Assembly: GCA_963377175.1 (NCBI GenBank) | Contig: CAUJNA010003322.1 | Location: forward strand, 10,833 to 74,832 | Length of the DNA stretch: 64,000 nt | Origin: Effrenium voratum | Lineage: Eukaryota; Sar; Dinophyceae; Suessiales; Symbiodiniaceae | Direction of reading: 5' to 3' | In this document: positions 33,850 through 45,735 of the stretch, in pieces | How positions within the stretch are numbered: position 1 is the first letter of the stretch | Layout of the letters: each line of letters begins with the position of its first letter | Translations under genes and position numbers: made by a program | The notes under the pieces: generated by a model | What the model saw: the letters and a program-made list of their open reading frames with translations, nothing else | What the model was told of the DNA's origin: nothing | The model's database searches: none

Positions 33850-35475
33850 CGCGTTTGGAGACAGAAGTGTCGTTCAGAAGTGCCGTTCACAAGTTTCCAT
33901 TAGAAGTGTCGTTCAGAAGTGTCGATTAGAAGTGTCGTTCAGAAGTGTCAACCAAAAGTGTCGCTCAGAAGTATCGGTCGGAAGTGTCGACAGATTTGTT
34001 GCTCGGAAGTGTCGATCAGAAGTGTTGCTCAGAAGTGTTGCTCAGAAGTGTCGATCAGAAGTGTCGAACAGAAGTGTTGCTCAGAAGTGTTGCTCAGACG
34101 TGTCCCTCAGAAATGTTGTCAGAAGTGTGGATCAGAAGTGTTGCTCAGAACTAGACTGTTGATCAGATCAGAAGTGTGGATCAGACGTGTTGCTCAGAAG
34201 TGTTGCTCAGAACTGTCGATGAGAAGTATGGATCAGAAGTGCTGCTCATCAGTGTCAATCAGAAGTGTGGTTCAGCAGTGTTGCTCAAACTGTCGATCAG
34301 AAGTGTCAATCAGAAGCGCGGACCAAAATAAGTGTTGCTCAGAAGTGTCGATCAGAAAAAGTGTCGCTCAGAAGTGTTGCTCAGAAGTGTTGATCAGAAA
34401 AATGTGGTTCAGAAGTGTTGATCAGGTGTCGCTCAAAACTGTCGCTCAGAAGTGTCAATCAGAAGTGTTGCTCAGAAGTGTTGCTCAGAAGTGTCGCTCA
34501 GAAGCGTCGATGAGCAGTGTGGATCAAAAGTGTTGGTCAGAAGTGTTGCTCATCAGTGTCAGTCAGAAGTGTGGTTCAGCAGTATTGCTCAAACTGTCGA
34601 TCAGAAGTGTCAAGCAGAAGTGCAGATCAAAAGTGTTGCTCAAAAGTGTCGATCACAAGTGTTGCTCACAAAAGTCGATCAGAAGTGTGCATCAGAAGTG
34701 TTGCTCAGAAACGTCGATCAGAATAAGTGTCGCTCAGAAGTGGTGCTCAGAAGTGTCGATCAGAAAAAGTGTGGTTCAGAAGTGTTGGTCAGGTGTCGCT
34801 CAAAAGTGTCGCTCAGAAGTGTCAATCAGAAGTGTTTCTCAGAAAAGTCGATCAGAAAAAGTGTCGCTCAGAAGTGTCAATGAGAAGTGTGGGTCGCAAG
34901 TGTTGCTCAGAAGTGTTGATGAGAAGGGTTCCTCAAAAGTGTCGGTCAGAAGTGTCGCTCAGAAGTGTCAATTCAGCGGTGTTGCTCAGAAGTGTCGTTC
35001 AGAAGTGTCGATGAGCAGTGTGGATCAGAAGTGTTGGTCAGAAGTGTTGCTCAGAACTGTCGATGAGAAATTTGGATCAGAAGTGTTTGCTCATTAGTGT
35101 CAATCAGACATGTGGTTCAGCAGTGTTGCTCCAACTGTCGATCAGACGTGTCAGTCAGAAGTGCGGATCAAAAGTGTTGCTCAGAAGTGTCGGTCAGAAG
35201 TGTTGCTCAGAAACGTCGATCAGAATAAGTGTCGCTCAGAAGTGTTGCTCAGAAGTGTCGATCAGAAAAAGTGTGGTTCAGAAGTGTTCATCAGGTGTCG
35301 AAGTGTCAATCAGAAGTGTTGCTCGGAGAAGTCGAGCAGAACAAGTGTCGCTCAGAAGTGTTGCTCAGAAGTGTCGTTCAGAAAAAGTGCGGTTCAGAAG
35401 TGTTGATCAAGTGTCGCTCAAAGGTGTCGCTCAGAAGTGTCAATCAGAAGTTGTGCTCAGACGTGTCGCTCAGAA
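33850..35475 (+). repeat. 13-bp minisatellite (TCGATCAGAAGTG type)
   Basis: About 1.6 kb, or some 120 units, of 13 bases such as TCGCTCAGAAGTG, TTGCTCAGAAGTG and TCAATCAGAAGTG. Variation is concentrated in the first five bases, while CAGAAGTGT is nearly fixed. Thirteen codons form a protein repeat (Ser-Val-Ala-Gln-Lys-Cys), so one frame stays open for 392 codons without being a gene by any other sign. Confidence 0.96.
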
Positions 35476-35479
35476 GTCT

Positions 35480-36680
35480 AGTACGCGCTGGAAAATCGCA
35501 ACTTTGAAGTGCAAGTCTAGTGCACGAAGTACAGGTGTCCAGCTCCAGCTCGAGAATCGCAACTTTGTAGTACCAGTCTAGAGGCTTCCAGCTCCAGCTG
35601 GAAAATCGCGACTTTGTAGTACAAGTCTAGTACGCGAAGCACAGGTACGCGAAGTCCAGCTCTAGCTGGAAATCACAACCTTGTAGTACAAGCCTAGCGC
35701 ACGAACGAAGTACAGGTTTCCAGCTCTAGCTGGAAAATCGTAACTTTGACAAGTCTAGTACGCAAAGTACGGGTTTCCAGCTCCAGCTGGAAAATCACGA
35801 CTTTGTTGTACAAGTCTAGTACGCGAAGTACAGGCTTCTCTAGCTCTAGCTGGAAGTCTAGTACGCGAAGTACAGGGTTCTAGCTCTAGCTGGAAAATCG
35901 CGACTTTGTAGCACAAGTCTAGTGCGCGAAGTGCAGGTTTCCAGCTCCAGCTGCAAAATCGCGACCTTGTTGTACAAGTCTAGCACGCGAAGTACAGGTT
36001 GCTGGAATATCACAACTTTGAAGTGCAAGTCTAGTGCGCGAAGTACAGGTTTCCAGCTCCAGCTCGGAAATCGCAACTTTGTAGTACCAGTCTAACGCGC
36101 GAAGTTGAGGCTTCCAGCTCCAGCTGGAAAATCTCGACTTTGTAGTACAAGTCTAGTACGTCCAGCTCTAGCTGGAAGTCACAACCTTGTAGCACAAGCC
36201 TACGTACAGGTTTCCAGCTCTAGCTGGAAAATCGCAACTTTGACAAGTCTAGTACGCAAAGTACGGGTTTCCAGCTCTAGCTGGAGAATCGCAACTTTGA
36301 AGTACAAGTCTAGAGCGCGAAGTGTGCAGGTTTCCAGCACTAGCTGGAAAGTCACAGCTTTGTAGCGCAAGTATAGTACTTGAAGTACAAGTTTCCAGCG
36401 GCTGGAAAATCGCAACTTTGAAGTGCAAGTATAGTACTTGAAGTACAAGTTTCCAGCTCTGGCTGGAAGATCGCAACTTTGAAGTGCAAGTCTAGTACGC
36501 AAAGTACAGGTTTTCAGCTCTAGCTGGACAATCTCAGCTGTGTAGCGCAAGTCTAGCGCGCGAAGTACCAGCTCCGGCTGGAAAATCGCAACTTTGTAGT
36601 ACAAGTCTAGCGCGCGAAGCGCAGGCGTCCAGCTCCACATTAAAAATCGTAGCTTTATAGCAACAAGTGGATCACGCAAA
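35480..36680. repeat. about 60-bp tandem repeat carrying two hairpins per unit
   Basis: About 20 degenerate units reading AAATCGCAACTTTGTAGTAC, AAGTCTAGTACGCGAAGTAC and AGGTTTCCAGCTCTAGCTGG. One palindrome is TTTCCAGC-TCTA-GCTGGAAA. The second is GTAC-GCGAA-GTAC, which also occurs as GCGC-GCGAA-GCGC and GTAC-TTGAA-GTAC, so both arms change together. Units are lost or fused in places. Confidence 0.93.
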
Positions 36681-38340
36681 GTACAGTTTTACAAGCTGAA
36701 AAACATAGTTTGCGCAGTAGGCTTGATTGCGAGCCCCGTTGGCTTATAACGAAAAATGTTCTCTCTAATGATTTTCTTGGGTTTGCGCAAAGTGATGTGC
36801 ATTCGGGTTCGTGGGCTGTGTTTTTTTTTCCTCGGTGCCGAGGGAGTCCAATTTAGGACTAGATTGCTTAGCGTGGGAAAGGCCACAACCACAACTGTTC
36901 AACTTCTAGCCACTCCTGCCAAAGTTTGCTTCCCGTCTGTTGGTGCGATGTTTTCCTCAGAATCATTGCAGTGGGACCTGGCCCGGCATCCCGTGATATG
37001 TTTCTTGAGGGAGTGTTTTGGTCATGCCGCTGACTTCATTGTTCTGTTCAAAGATGGATCCTCGCCATGGGCTGATGTGACCTCTGCGAGAATGCCAGCC
37101 CGTGGCTGAGAATGTCAGGAGCGTGTCAGAGTTCCGTCTATGGGCCCGAGGCAGCCTTTGAGCCGACAATGGTGGTGCCAGGCTTGCGTCGATGAGACAA
37201 TCCGCACGCTTGCATTGGTCGTGCGCGAACTTAGAGAGGAGAGACCGTGCAAGGTGATGCTGATCCAGCGGCGCCTGTCAGCCCAAGGACTCAGAGAATT
37301 GTAACTGTTGGCTCACACGTTACGGTGCGGTGCAGGAGGGAATCCTTGCATCAAAAAGAAAGAGGTTCAGTAATCGCATCGGTGACCTCAGCGGACAGAC
37401 AGGCGGAGGCAAGACAAAGGTTCGGGGCTTAGCATTTTTTCTGCAATCCACAGAGTCTACTCAGTTCGGGACTCAATCGACAGAGTCGCAATCCACAGAG
37501 TTGGACTGAGGAAGCCTGGTGTCACGGGGGCCATTGCCCACGTGAGAGGAGCCCTGGCTTCCAGCAGCCGGCAGCTTGGAGAATGGGGTTTTGCTGCAAT
37601 TTTACTTTAGGTCTTGAACTTGCCACTCAAAGACAAGAGAAGACTCTGACGGACTCCAGACTCTTCCACTTGCATTCAAGCCATAAACAGGTCACCTTTC
37701 GTGTTGAGAGCTTAGCCATGGATCCCGATTCTAGGCCGACCTAGCTAAGAGCTACGTGTGCGCACTGCCACCAAACATTCGGTGCACTGGAGCAAAGCCA
37801 ATCCTGGCCTTCAGACTTCAGACAGCTGGAGCGGTCAAGACTTTTTTTTGATCGGCAGGTTGGTACAGTAGCTCTGTGGCAGTGGCTTTCCGTGCCTAGC
37901 TGAGCTTCCTCTCCGTGGCTTTCCGTGTATTCTTGCCAGTTCACAGCCTTCCTCTTCGAGCCAGTTTACAGCCTTTTGCTTTGAGCCCAGGCAGCATGTT
38001 GCAGGGGAGGAATTGGGCACTGCTAATGGCCAGCTTCTCAGCTGTTTGAGGCTCTTGGGAGCCGTGAACCCCCCTTGTAATTCCGGGGATTGCTCCTTCA
38101 GCCTACCTTGGCATTTGCAGCCACTGGTTGCTGAATTAAAGACAAAGACCATGTTCAGGTGCTCGCGTTGCTGATAGCCTTGTTTATGCCGGACCTTTGG
38201 GTTCTGGCCGGCGTCAATGACGTCCTCTTCATCGACGTGGCCGGATCACTAAGTGACTAAGTCAATGCAATGGCAACTCAGTGACTGACTTGGCAAGCTG
38301 ACTGACTGACTCTTGCGAAATGTCAATGACACGTGAAAGT
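36681..38340. other. no confident gene
   Basis: A + frame at 36,756-37,109 contains FLRECFGHAADFIVLFKDG but no motif. GAGTC-rich repeats occur near 37,450-37,510 and a GTGACTGACTT run near 38,240-38,320. Confidence 0.4.
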
Positions 38341-38468
38341 CACTCTGTAGAGTCTTGGCTCAAGCTTAGAGGCCAGCAGCGAGCAGATTCCCGAGCATCG
38401 TATTTGCACAATGTGGCAGATTGCAGCCGTTCTTTGCGTGGCGGCTCAGGCATAGGATGCGAAAGAAA

Positions 38469-38588
38469 GTGCGAAGCTGAAACAGATGCTGCAGGACACG
38501 CTCGATGGCATCTCCCCCATGGTGGCCTGTATCTGGCAAGAGCTGAGCAACGGAGTGACACAGATTTCCCAGATGTCAGAGGAGATGA
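38469..38588 (+). CDS. exon-like helical frame, unidentified
   Basis: The frame reads AKLKQMLQDTLDGISPMVA, then CIWQELSNGVTQISQMSEEM and TGA. It looks like a helical segment of a real protein. With the hydrophobic frame at 39.2 kb it might be an upstream part of the phosphodiesterase gene, but nothing ties them together. Confidence 0.3.
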
Positions 38589-39172
38589 CATGATCCAGGC
38601 TCAAATGTTCACCGCCAAGATGACGTTTGGCTCGGAGTTGGCTGACTTAAAGTCGAAATGGTGGGCCTGAAAGAGAAGCTGCGTGAGCAGGTGAACACAA
38701 GAACACGCTCGGAAAGAAGACAGAGAAGGAAGGGTCCAAGGTCGAGGCAAGCTACGGTGCGATCAGCCAGATTATACAAAACTCTATGAAGGATTCCAGC
38801 AAAAGTTGCAGAAGTCAGAAGACACCACGATTGCTTCCTATTTGCCGAAGTTTCAAGCTCTGAGGAACATTGGAGGCAGTTATGAGCACCAAGTCGATTC
38901 CAGGATTGGGTGCAAGACTCTTGAGGCCACAAAGCTTTATGACCACGCTGTCACTTTCCATCAACTTTACTTGGCGGGATAGTTTGGATTTGGACTCTAG
39001 CGCGTGCCAAACTCGCCTTGTCACGAGTAGGCAGGAAAAAATAGTGAAAAGTGACAGTCTCAAGTGGAGACATATTTCAGCTCAGAACACAAACAATGGA
39101 AGATGCACTGATTAATTTGCACAAGTTGATTGCCGCTGCAATGTTTGTGGTTTTGAGGCTCTCACGCTGGTA

Positions 39173-39529
39173 ATGGCACTGTTCACCATTGAGCTGATAT
39201 TGCTTAGTGTTGTTGCCCAAGCCTCAGCACAAGCGATGCCTGAGTGTTTGCACGCGTTGCATTCAGACCTTGCACTAGGACTCTCACTACTGCTTGAGTT
39301 TCTTCCAGCTGATGGACATATTTGGCTGGAACCTTGGCAGCTGCTTGCCTTTTACTGCATTCACCGCCAAGGCACAATCTCAATGATTTTTGACATCTCC
39401 TTCATGTTGGGCGTTGCTGCTGACCAGCAGCAAGTTGCGGGCTGCTCAGGGCGTTGCAGTGTTGGCTGTTTCCAGCGTAGCTATCTCCGGGGCAGGCCTC
39501 AAACAACGCGGACGCGACTGCAAACCTGA
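39173..39529 (+). CDS. hydrophobic frame, possible membrane segments
   Basis: The frame has long hydrophobic stretches (LFTIELILLSVVAQASA, ALGLSLLLEFLPA, MIFDISFMLGVAA), which could be membrane helices. The start and frame are uncertain and a second frame is also open over 39,390-39,640. Confidence 0.3.
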   Translation: MALFTIELILLSVVAQASAQAMPECLHALHSDLALGLSLLLEFLPADGHIWLEPWQLLAFYCIHRQGTISMIFDISFMLGVAADQQQVAGCSGRCSVGCFQRSYLRGRPQTTRTRLQT

Positions 39530-39639
39530 TGCTCCTCAGGGCTGCAAGAGCTGCCAAGGACTGGAAGAGCCATCCATATGGACAGACAGGGACAGACATG
39601 GACAGACATGGACAGACATGGACAGACTGGAAGATTTGT

Positions 39640-42143
39640 GACAGGTTTTTGGTCAGAGTGCGTACCTCTCGAGGTTGGTGCGAGGGCAGGCCGACTTTCT
39701 CGGGCAGCAACCCTATCCAAACCCTTTCAGCCACATTTGTTGCTCACGGCACGGAGTGAGGTGCTTAGGTTCCTGCGTTTCCTGCCCTTTCTCTCTGGCG
39801 GGGACAAGGGAGACCAAAGCCAGTGCAGGGCTGAAGGGAAAGGGAGACTCATAGTCCGAAGGACCTAGTCTCCTAAGGCCGTGACTTGCAAAACCTGCAG
39901 TTTGCGCAGTCCGAGGACCGGCATTGCCTCGATGATTTCTGGGCAGCTTGCCAATTTGCCAGCAGCTCACAGAATTTCTCTGGTCTTGGGATACCTTGAG
40001 TGCTAGCGGCTAGCAACACCATTGCCTGTGCAGTTCAGGGTAGCCACACGAGTTGCTTGTCTGACTATCATCCTGGTGATGGTCTGCCACTGAGCTTCTC
40101 GTTTGAAGGGCCGTGCAGATGATTCGGGCTCCGTTATCTGTGCTACACCCAGCGCAAGGGGGGTTGCCAGGTGATTCCGCTTTTCGACATTTGGACGTTC
40201 CCGCAGACGGACTGTGGGGAGTTCCTTCTTTGCACGGCACGTGCAATGCAAACGATTTGGATTGAAGTGATCGAGAGAGCTTTGTACCAACATGGTGCAG
40301 GATTACTCACTGCAGACCTGGGTCAATCGCTTGTCCGTGGATGTCAATGAGTCGAGGATGGGAGCGGAGGGGACCTGTTTGACATAAAGTTGCTTTCAGG
40401 AGCGGAGGGGTTTGTTGCCTTCCGATCATCAGTCTGTTCCACATGCGACTGAGCCAGCAGGTATGCTGATTGCATGGCAGAGCTTGACCTCATGAAGGAG
40501 CATCTGTCTACACGCTTGCATACAAATACAGAACCAGCGATGTGTAGTGTCTCAAGGAGTTTTATTCGCGCTACGTCCTACACTCAATTCCGCCTTGTGT
40601 TCTTTGCCCCTGAGCGTGTGGAGCGTAAAGCACAAGGCATATGGACCATACTCCGCCTGTTTGGGGACTTTGTCAACAGATTCAGGCCACATATCACAGC
40701 GACTGGGTGTGTGCTTCGAGAGAACAAGTTGTGAGTGCCTGTTTGGATACGTCGTATGTTTTTTGGGAGGCCCTTTTGTGGTGGTTTTAAAGAGCACAAA
40801 GGACGCCGTTGAGATGAACCGGTCTTTTCAGAAAACAATGTACTTTGCCTGGTGCCAGGTGTTGCGAGCTTTACTTGCACAACAAACCTCACCGGCATAG
40901 CCGCCCAAGTGGTGGCATGGAACTCTGGCAGAGAAGGCCATTCAGCCTGCAATTCAACAATCCTTGGGGAATTCGCTTCTCTCGAAATTTTGTTCCGATG
41001 GTTCAGAGCAGTGGGATGTGCGCAAGAGTTCTTTGCAAATAGTTTCTTGCTTGCACATGTCTTTGATGTCTTTGATGTCTTTGCACGTGTCTTGCTGTAA
41101 AGCAACTTGCTGTGCCAGCCCCACCCCGCCTCTCCTCATCGCTGATTGTGCACACCACCTCCTTCATGGCTGGAAGCTTACGTGAAAGAATCCAAGGCCT
41201 GCGAGTCTGAGCCAAAGTTGTTTTGGGAGAACGCCCTTTTGATTTTGAAGGGAAATCAATAGAATAGTTTCCACGTAAGTGGTCCCCTCCTTTTGAGGCA
41301 GACCCAGGAGTGGACAAAAGCTGAGGTGGAGGTGAATATGCACTCCACGAAGCAGGTAGAGGTGGGAGTGGGTTTTTGTTTTGTTGAGGGTACCCTTTCG
41401 AACCGATCCGGATCTTGAGACTCACCAGAACTTTGCCAAAGACCGAAACTTTGTCCGCTGAAGCCTCCTTTCTTCTCAGAGGTCAAACACATGCCGCTTG
41501 ACGCACAAATGAATTTTGAGCCTTCCGTGAGCAGGATTCATTTTAGCATGGGAGCACTTCTTGAGTCATTCCCCTGCCTTTCTCAACTTGTCCAAAATTG
41601 CCTTCCTGCCATCCTGCTATTCGCCTCCTGAAACAGCCATGCAAGCAATTGGTAAGCGCCATTTTGAATACCTTTGGCGGGATTGAGGCTGCCTTCAGCA
41701 TGAGCACTATGTTGTTCATCATACTCATCATGGCGAGGACCTCAAATGACATAGTGCTATGATAGGATCGCACGACAGATTGCGTACAGCCTTTGGATAC
41801 CGCAGCCGAGGTGTTCTGCGGACTTGCGCTTTCCAGTGTTGTGACCGACCTGGCAGTGTTGGGCTCAGCGTGCTCAGCCAGGCCTCGCCTAAGAACTCAT
41901 GGTGAGAGCTGGAGCATGATGGAGTTCTCACACTGAACACCTATGAATACCGCCAGATGTCCGTAGATTTCCCTTTTTTGTTGTTGCCGGTTTGAGACAT
42001 CGCCGTGGTGACATTTTTCAGCTTAGAAACCTGTCCGTTGAAAGCCATGCGCATATGCGCGGGCACAAGAGAGCTGTTTAACAGAGGAACTGAAGCGTGC
42101 CCAGCCACAGAAGTAAGTCTTGCGCAATGCGCTTGGGCGGAAG
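39640..42143. other. no confident gene
   Basis: Several short frames on both strands (for example 40,474-40,734 and 41,003-41,425 minus) lack motifs. Near 42,080-42,110 a frame reads AQESCLTEELKRAQPQK and may be an exon end. The retrotransposon begins at 42,149. Confidence 0.4.
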
Positions 42144-42148
42144 CAATG
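42144..42148. repeat. target-site duplication CAATG (left)
   Basis: CAATG directly precedes the left LTR and is repeated directly after the right LTR at 53,164-53,168. Five bases is the length expected for Ty1/copia integration. Confidence 0.9.
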
Positions 42149-42308
42149 TGTAGTTTGCAACGTGATGTATTTATCAACCATGATAACCCCAAATGCATGA
42201 GTGTCTCACCAGCGCAGCTTCGATACACCGGCTGCGCATGGCTCAAGAAAAGCGCGCTTTGGGCAGGGTTCATTGGTGACCCCTCCTGGTTGTTTAACCT
42301 GTTCTATA
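42149..42308 (+). repeat. 5' LTR, 160 bp
   Basis: It starts TGTAG and ends CTATA, a near-perfect inverted pair, and matches 53,004-53,163 at 156 of 160 positions. All four differences are C/T. It is short for an 11 kb element. It contains GCATGGCTCAAG, whose last nine bases equal the 3' end of the dinoflagellate spliced leader. Confidence 0.93.
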
Positions 42309-42322
42309 GGTTATCAGCCGTA
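42309..42322 (+). promoter_or_regulatory. candidate primer binding site
   Basis: GGTTATCAGCCG follows the LTR directly. It resembles the TGGTATCAGAGC complement of initiator tRNA-Met used by many copia elements, but with an extra T and mismatches. The true primer is not established. Confidence 0.4.
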
Positions 42323-42350
42323 AGCGGCTCTTTGTACAGAGTTGTACGCC

Positions 42351-44184
42351 ATGGATGGCAATCCTGGACTACCTCCTACCGAGGTGCGTCCCACACCTGA
42401 TGAGCATGCGGGCGATGAGGACGCCTCGCAATACGAACCAACTAGTCGCAAGTGGCCAGGGAGCTCATCAGGAAGGGACAAGCTTTGAGCAGTCAGGGCC
42501 CCGAATCGCTTCGATCTCGGAGCGACCGTGGGAGGACTGGGCGGTCTGGCGCTCGATCTCCTTCACCTGTTGGATCAGATCGGCATCGGCGTGGTGACAT
42601 CGTCATGTATGACCCCCAGGCCGACCTCGCAAGGGGAAACCCTATGCCACAGTCCATGACACAATTTAATCAACATCTTGCGAGCGTTCGCCTCGATCCT
42701 TCAATGACGGTCAACCAGGAGGTGACGCACTATCAGCAAATCAACGCTACTCAGAACAATGCCCAGTTCAACCAGTTCGTGAATCAGGACACCGGTCCCA
42801 TGGTCGCCCAATTGGCGGAGGCAAGACATGGCCAGATCGTTGCCGGACTTCAAAGCCAATCGGAGGCCATGAGGCGCGAGATCCAAAAGAATGCGGAGCA
42901 GCAAGCGAACACCGTCAAATCAGAAAGAGAAGCCGAGGTGAAATATCACAGCGCCATGAATACGATCAGCGAGCAGGAGAAGCAGATCAAGGAGCTGAGG
43001 GCAATGGTCGAGCAGATGATGCAGAACCAACAGCAACAGCCTGCCCAACCTGCTCCGGCTCCTCACCTCCTGTTCAGCAGGCGCCAGCGACTCCCTTGGC
43101 CACACCTCCAATTCCTTTGGCCGCATCTCCACCCGGACTTTCGAATGCTTCCTCACATAGTTGGACGAAGTCTACGGCAAAGACGGACCCATTCCCGCCG
43201 GGGCCGTGGATGATGCCGCTACCGGAGACGGTTGGCCTGGTGATGATGGAGATGGTGGAGGTGACAAGGACAAGAAAAAGAAGAAGAAGAAGAAAAAGAA
43301 GAAGAAGGGCCGAAGCCGACGCAGGCGACGAGATCCATCATCTTCTCCCTCGTCATCCTCATCGTCAACATCGACAGCGTCAGATGAGTCGTTTCGACGA
43401 AAGCTACTGAAGCACTTAGGGAATTCAAGCGATCCGACCACGGAACGTGTTCGTGTAAAGGAGGCAGAATTCAGATTCCCCGTTTCCCGAAGCCCGAACA
43501 GTACCGTAATTGGAGGATCAAAGTTAGGGATGCTGTTGTCGCTACTTCTGATCAACCCGAGAAGGCATTTGAGTGGATTGAGGCAACTTGGATCCCTGGT
43601 CAAACTGTGAAAGGTCCTTCGTGATTCAGGCATGTTTGTTCATCTTGACGCAAAGCTGGCATCGGCGCTGACGAACATCTTGGAGGGCGACCTGGCGCGG
43701 CAAGTCGACATTTTCAAGGAACAAGAAGCAAAGGGGAAACGATACGCGAGGGGACGCCAGATTCTTTTGATGATTCACAAGCACTTCAGCACGAACGTCA
43801 AACATGGTGCAATTTACGATTTTGAGGATTTGCTTTCTGTCCAGCTCATCAACGAGGACCTCAAGAATTTCATGACGAGATGGGAGACGGTCATCGCTGG
43901 AATGGGCAATGAAGGTGCTGTTCCACCGCCAGATTCGGAAATTTCGTCCTCTCAGTCACGATCTCAATGAATACGAGCGGGCTGAGGAAGGGACGGAGAA
44001 GCACTCCTATAAATTCTTGATTGACGCATCGAGGAATTATTTGGAGCGGAAGCGGCTTGTTCACATGTGGGATGCTATGTCGAGCAACACGACGGGACGT
44101 GGCCGGACTCCATCGAACAATCCTGCTGTTCCTGGAATCCCTAAGGGTGTATGTGTGAAATTCCAAACTGGCCAATGCACCTAA
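42351..44184 (+). pseudogene. gag region, frame-broken
   Basis: An ATG at 42,351 in a GCCATGG context opens MDGNPGLPPTEVRPTPDEHA but stops at 42,486. From 42,452 a second frame gives a Gln-rich, coiled-coil-like segment (KYHSAMNTISEQEKQIKEL). 43,161-43,610 gives an Asp/Gly stretch, a poly-Lys run and an Arg/Ser-rich stretch. The conserved part lies across 43,485-44,184: EQYRNWRIKVRDAVV, then LDAKLASALTNILEG, LKNFMTRWETVIAGM and YLERKRLVHMWDAM, typical of copia Gag capsid. It ends CVKFQTGQC followed by TAA, so no intact zinc knuckle is present. At least three frame changes break it. Gag would form the virus-like particle. Confidence 0.7.
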
Positions 44185-44294
44185 TGCGACTCTGATTTCG
44201 GTTGTGATTCCTGCATCCCCGCAGGCCTAACGGCCGAGCCAGAGAAGCCTGACATTCCCCCAAAAAGGGAAATTCTGCTGTTGCTTATCTACCA

Positions 44295-44600
44295 ATGGAT
44301 TCTTCTCACATTCCATGGATCGCGGACACAGGTGCTCAGGATTTGCTGTCGAGAATGGATGCGGAGACGGGAAGTATTTACGAATCGTCTCAACCGCTGA
44401 AGTTTTCCACTGCCAATGGGAATATTTTCGGTACTGAGCAGGCCAACGTCAAGATCAAACAGACCGATAGCGTTGTTCGGCCATATGTTCTTGATAAGAC
44501 TCCATCCGTGTTGTCCGTGGGTATGAGATGCCTCAAAGACGGGTATGACTTCGTTTGGAGAGCACACAGCAGACCTTATTTCAGACTTCCGGATGGTTGA
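44295..44600 (+). CDS. retrotransposon aspartic protease
   Basis: HIPWIADTGAQDLLSRM carries the DTGA catalytic motif at 44,325-44,336. The segment ends with VLSVGMRCLKDGYDF, as in copia proteases. Retropepsins act as dimers to cut the Gag-Pol polyprotein. A TGA at 44,598 interrupts the frame, which otherwise continues without shift into integrase; a CGA-to-TGA change would explain it. The frame probably began upstream as part of Gag-Pol. Confidence 0.8.
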   Translation: MDSSHIPWIADTGAQDLLSRMDAETGSIYESSQPLKFSTANGNIFGTEQANVKIKQTDSVVRPYVLDKTPSVLSVGMRCLKDGYDFVWRAHSRPYFRLPDG

Positions 44601-45735
44601 CGCATCAAGCTCGAGGTCAAAGATAATGTACCGTTTATCCCTTCCGAGACCCAAAATGTTGTTCCAGCTTTGTCGCAGAGCATTCCAAAGGTTACAACTT
44701 TGCCATCAGCTCCTATTGAAATTGAGGATGAAGTTTCAGTCATTGACGAAGAACCAGAAGCTGTGGAAGAAGTATTTGTGACCAATGAGGATGATGGCGA
44801 ATTGGGAAACGACGATTTCTTGCTTGAAGATGCTACCAGCCAACCGGAAGGTGAGGTCATTGAAAAGTGCCCTGACATTTCTTCTGAAGATGCGCCTAAG
44901 GTCATCGCTTCCGAGTTTGTGTCTAAGCCCGTTGTGAAGGATGCTCCTCACGAACGCGGTGAAGCTGCTTTTCGTGATGAGGCGACCTCGCTCCAGCACT
45001 TGATGTGTCACACTCCCAAGAACCCCTTTTGCGAAACTTGTAACAGGGCGAAGATGTACAAATATCCATCAAGACAAAAGGGAGGTTCCACTCAAGTCGA
45101 GGCTAAGAAGTTTGGTGATCACCTTACGGCGGGCCATCTCATAACTTCAGATGATCGTGAGATCGGCGTTGATCAATCCAGGGTGGCACTTGTCGTTCGA
45201 GACGTTGCTACTGATTTCCGTTATGTTTACCCAGCAGCGCGGAAAACCTCTCATCAATGCGTAATGGCCTTCAAACACTTTGTTCGTACCGGGGAAACCG
45301 CGAACATATTCTACAGTGATCGGGCTCCTGAACTTGTGAAAGTAGCGGATCAATTGGAATGCCATTGCTGAGAGGAACGTCAGGGCAATTATCGAGGGCG
45401 CAAGGACCAACCTGGAACAAGCTGGTTTGCGCCATTCGTATTGGCCACATGCGGCCAAACACTATTGCATGGCGCACAACATCACGGATCGCCCAGATTA
45501 TCATTCACCTTGGAAGGTACGTTTTGGCGAAAATTTTCCCGGACCATATTTGCCTTTTGGTTGTCAAGTCAACTTTTGGACTGGCCCGAAGAATCGACCC
45601 AACAAGCCTTTGAAGTTTGAGCCTACTTCCAGGGCTGGAATATTTCTGGGGTATCCTATTCATCCTGACTTTCTTTGGCGTCACGAATTTCTTGTTATTC
45701 CTTTACGGGATTTGATCAACCCATTGCTCCGCTGA
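44601..45735 (+). CDS. retrotransposon integrase
   Basis: After an acidic linker (44,670-44,960) comes the zinc-binding motif HLMCHTPKNPFCETCNRAKM. The catalytic core follows, with first Asp near DHLTAGH, second Asp in YSDRAPEL, and Glu in AIAERNVRAIIEGAR just after a frameshift at about 45,360. Further on are GLRHSYWPHAAKHYCMAHN and FLGYPIHP, matching copia integrase. It would insert the cDNA and is consistent with the 5-bp target duplication. Catalytic residues appear kept, but one frameshift splits the core and another follows at about 45,700. Confidence 0.85.

Noticed and set aside
33919..35097. 392-codon open frame
   Set aside because: It is the 13-bp minisatellite read in one frame; other frames are also open and there is no domain.
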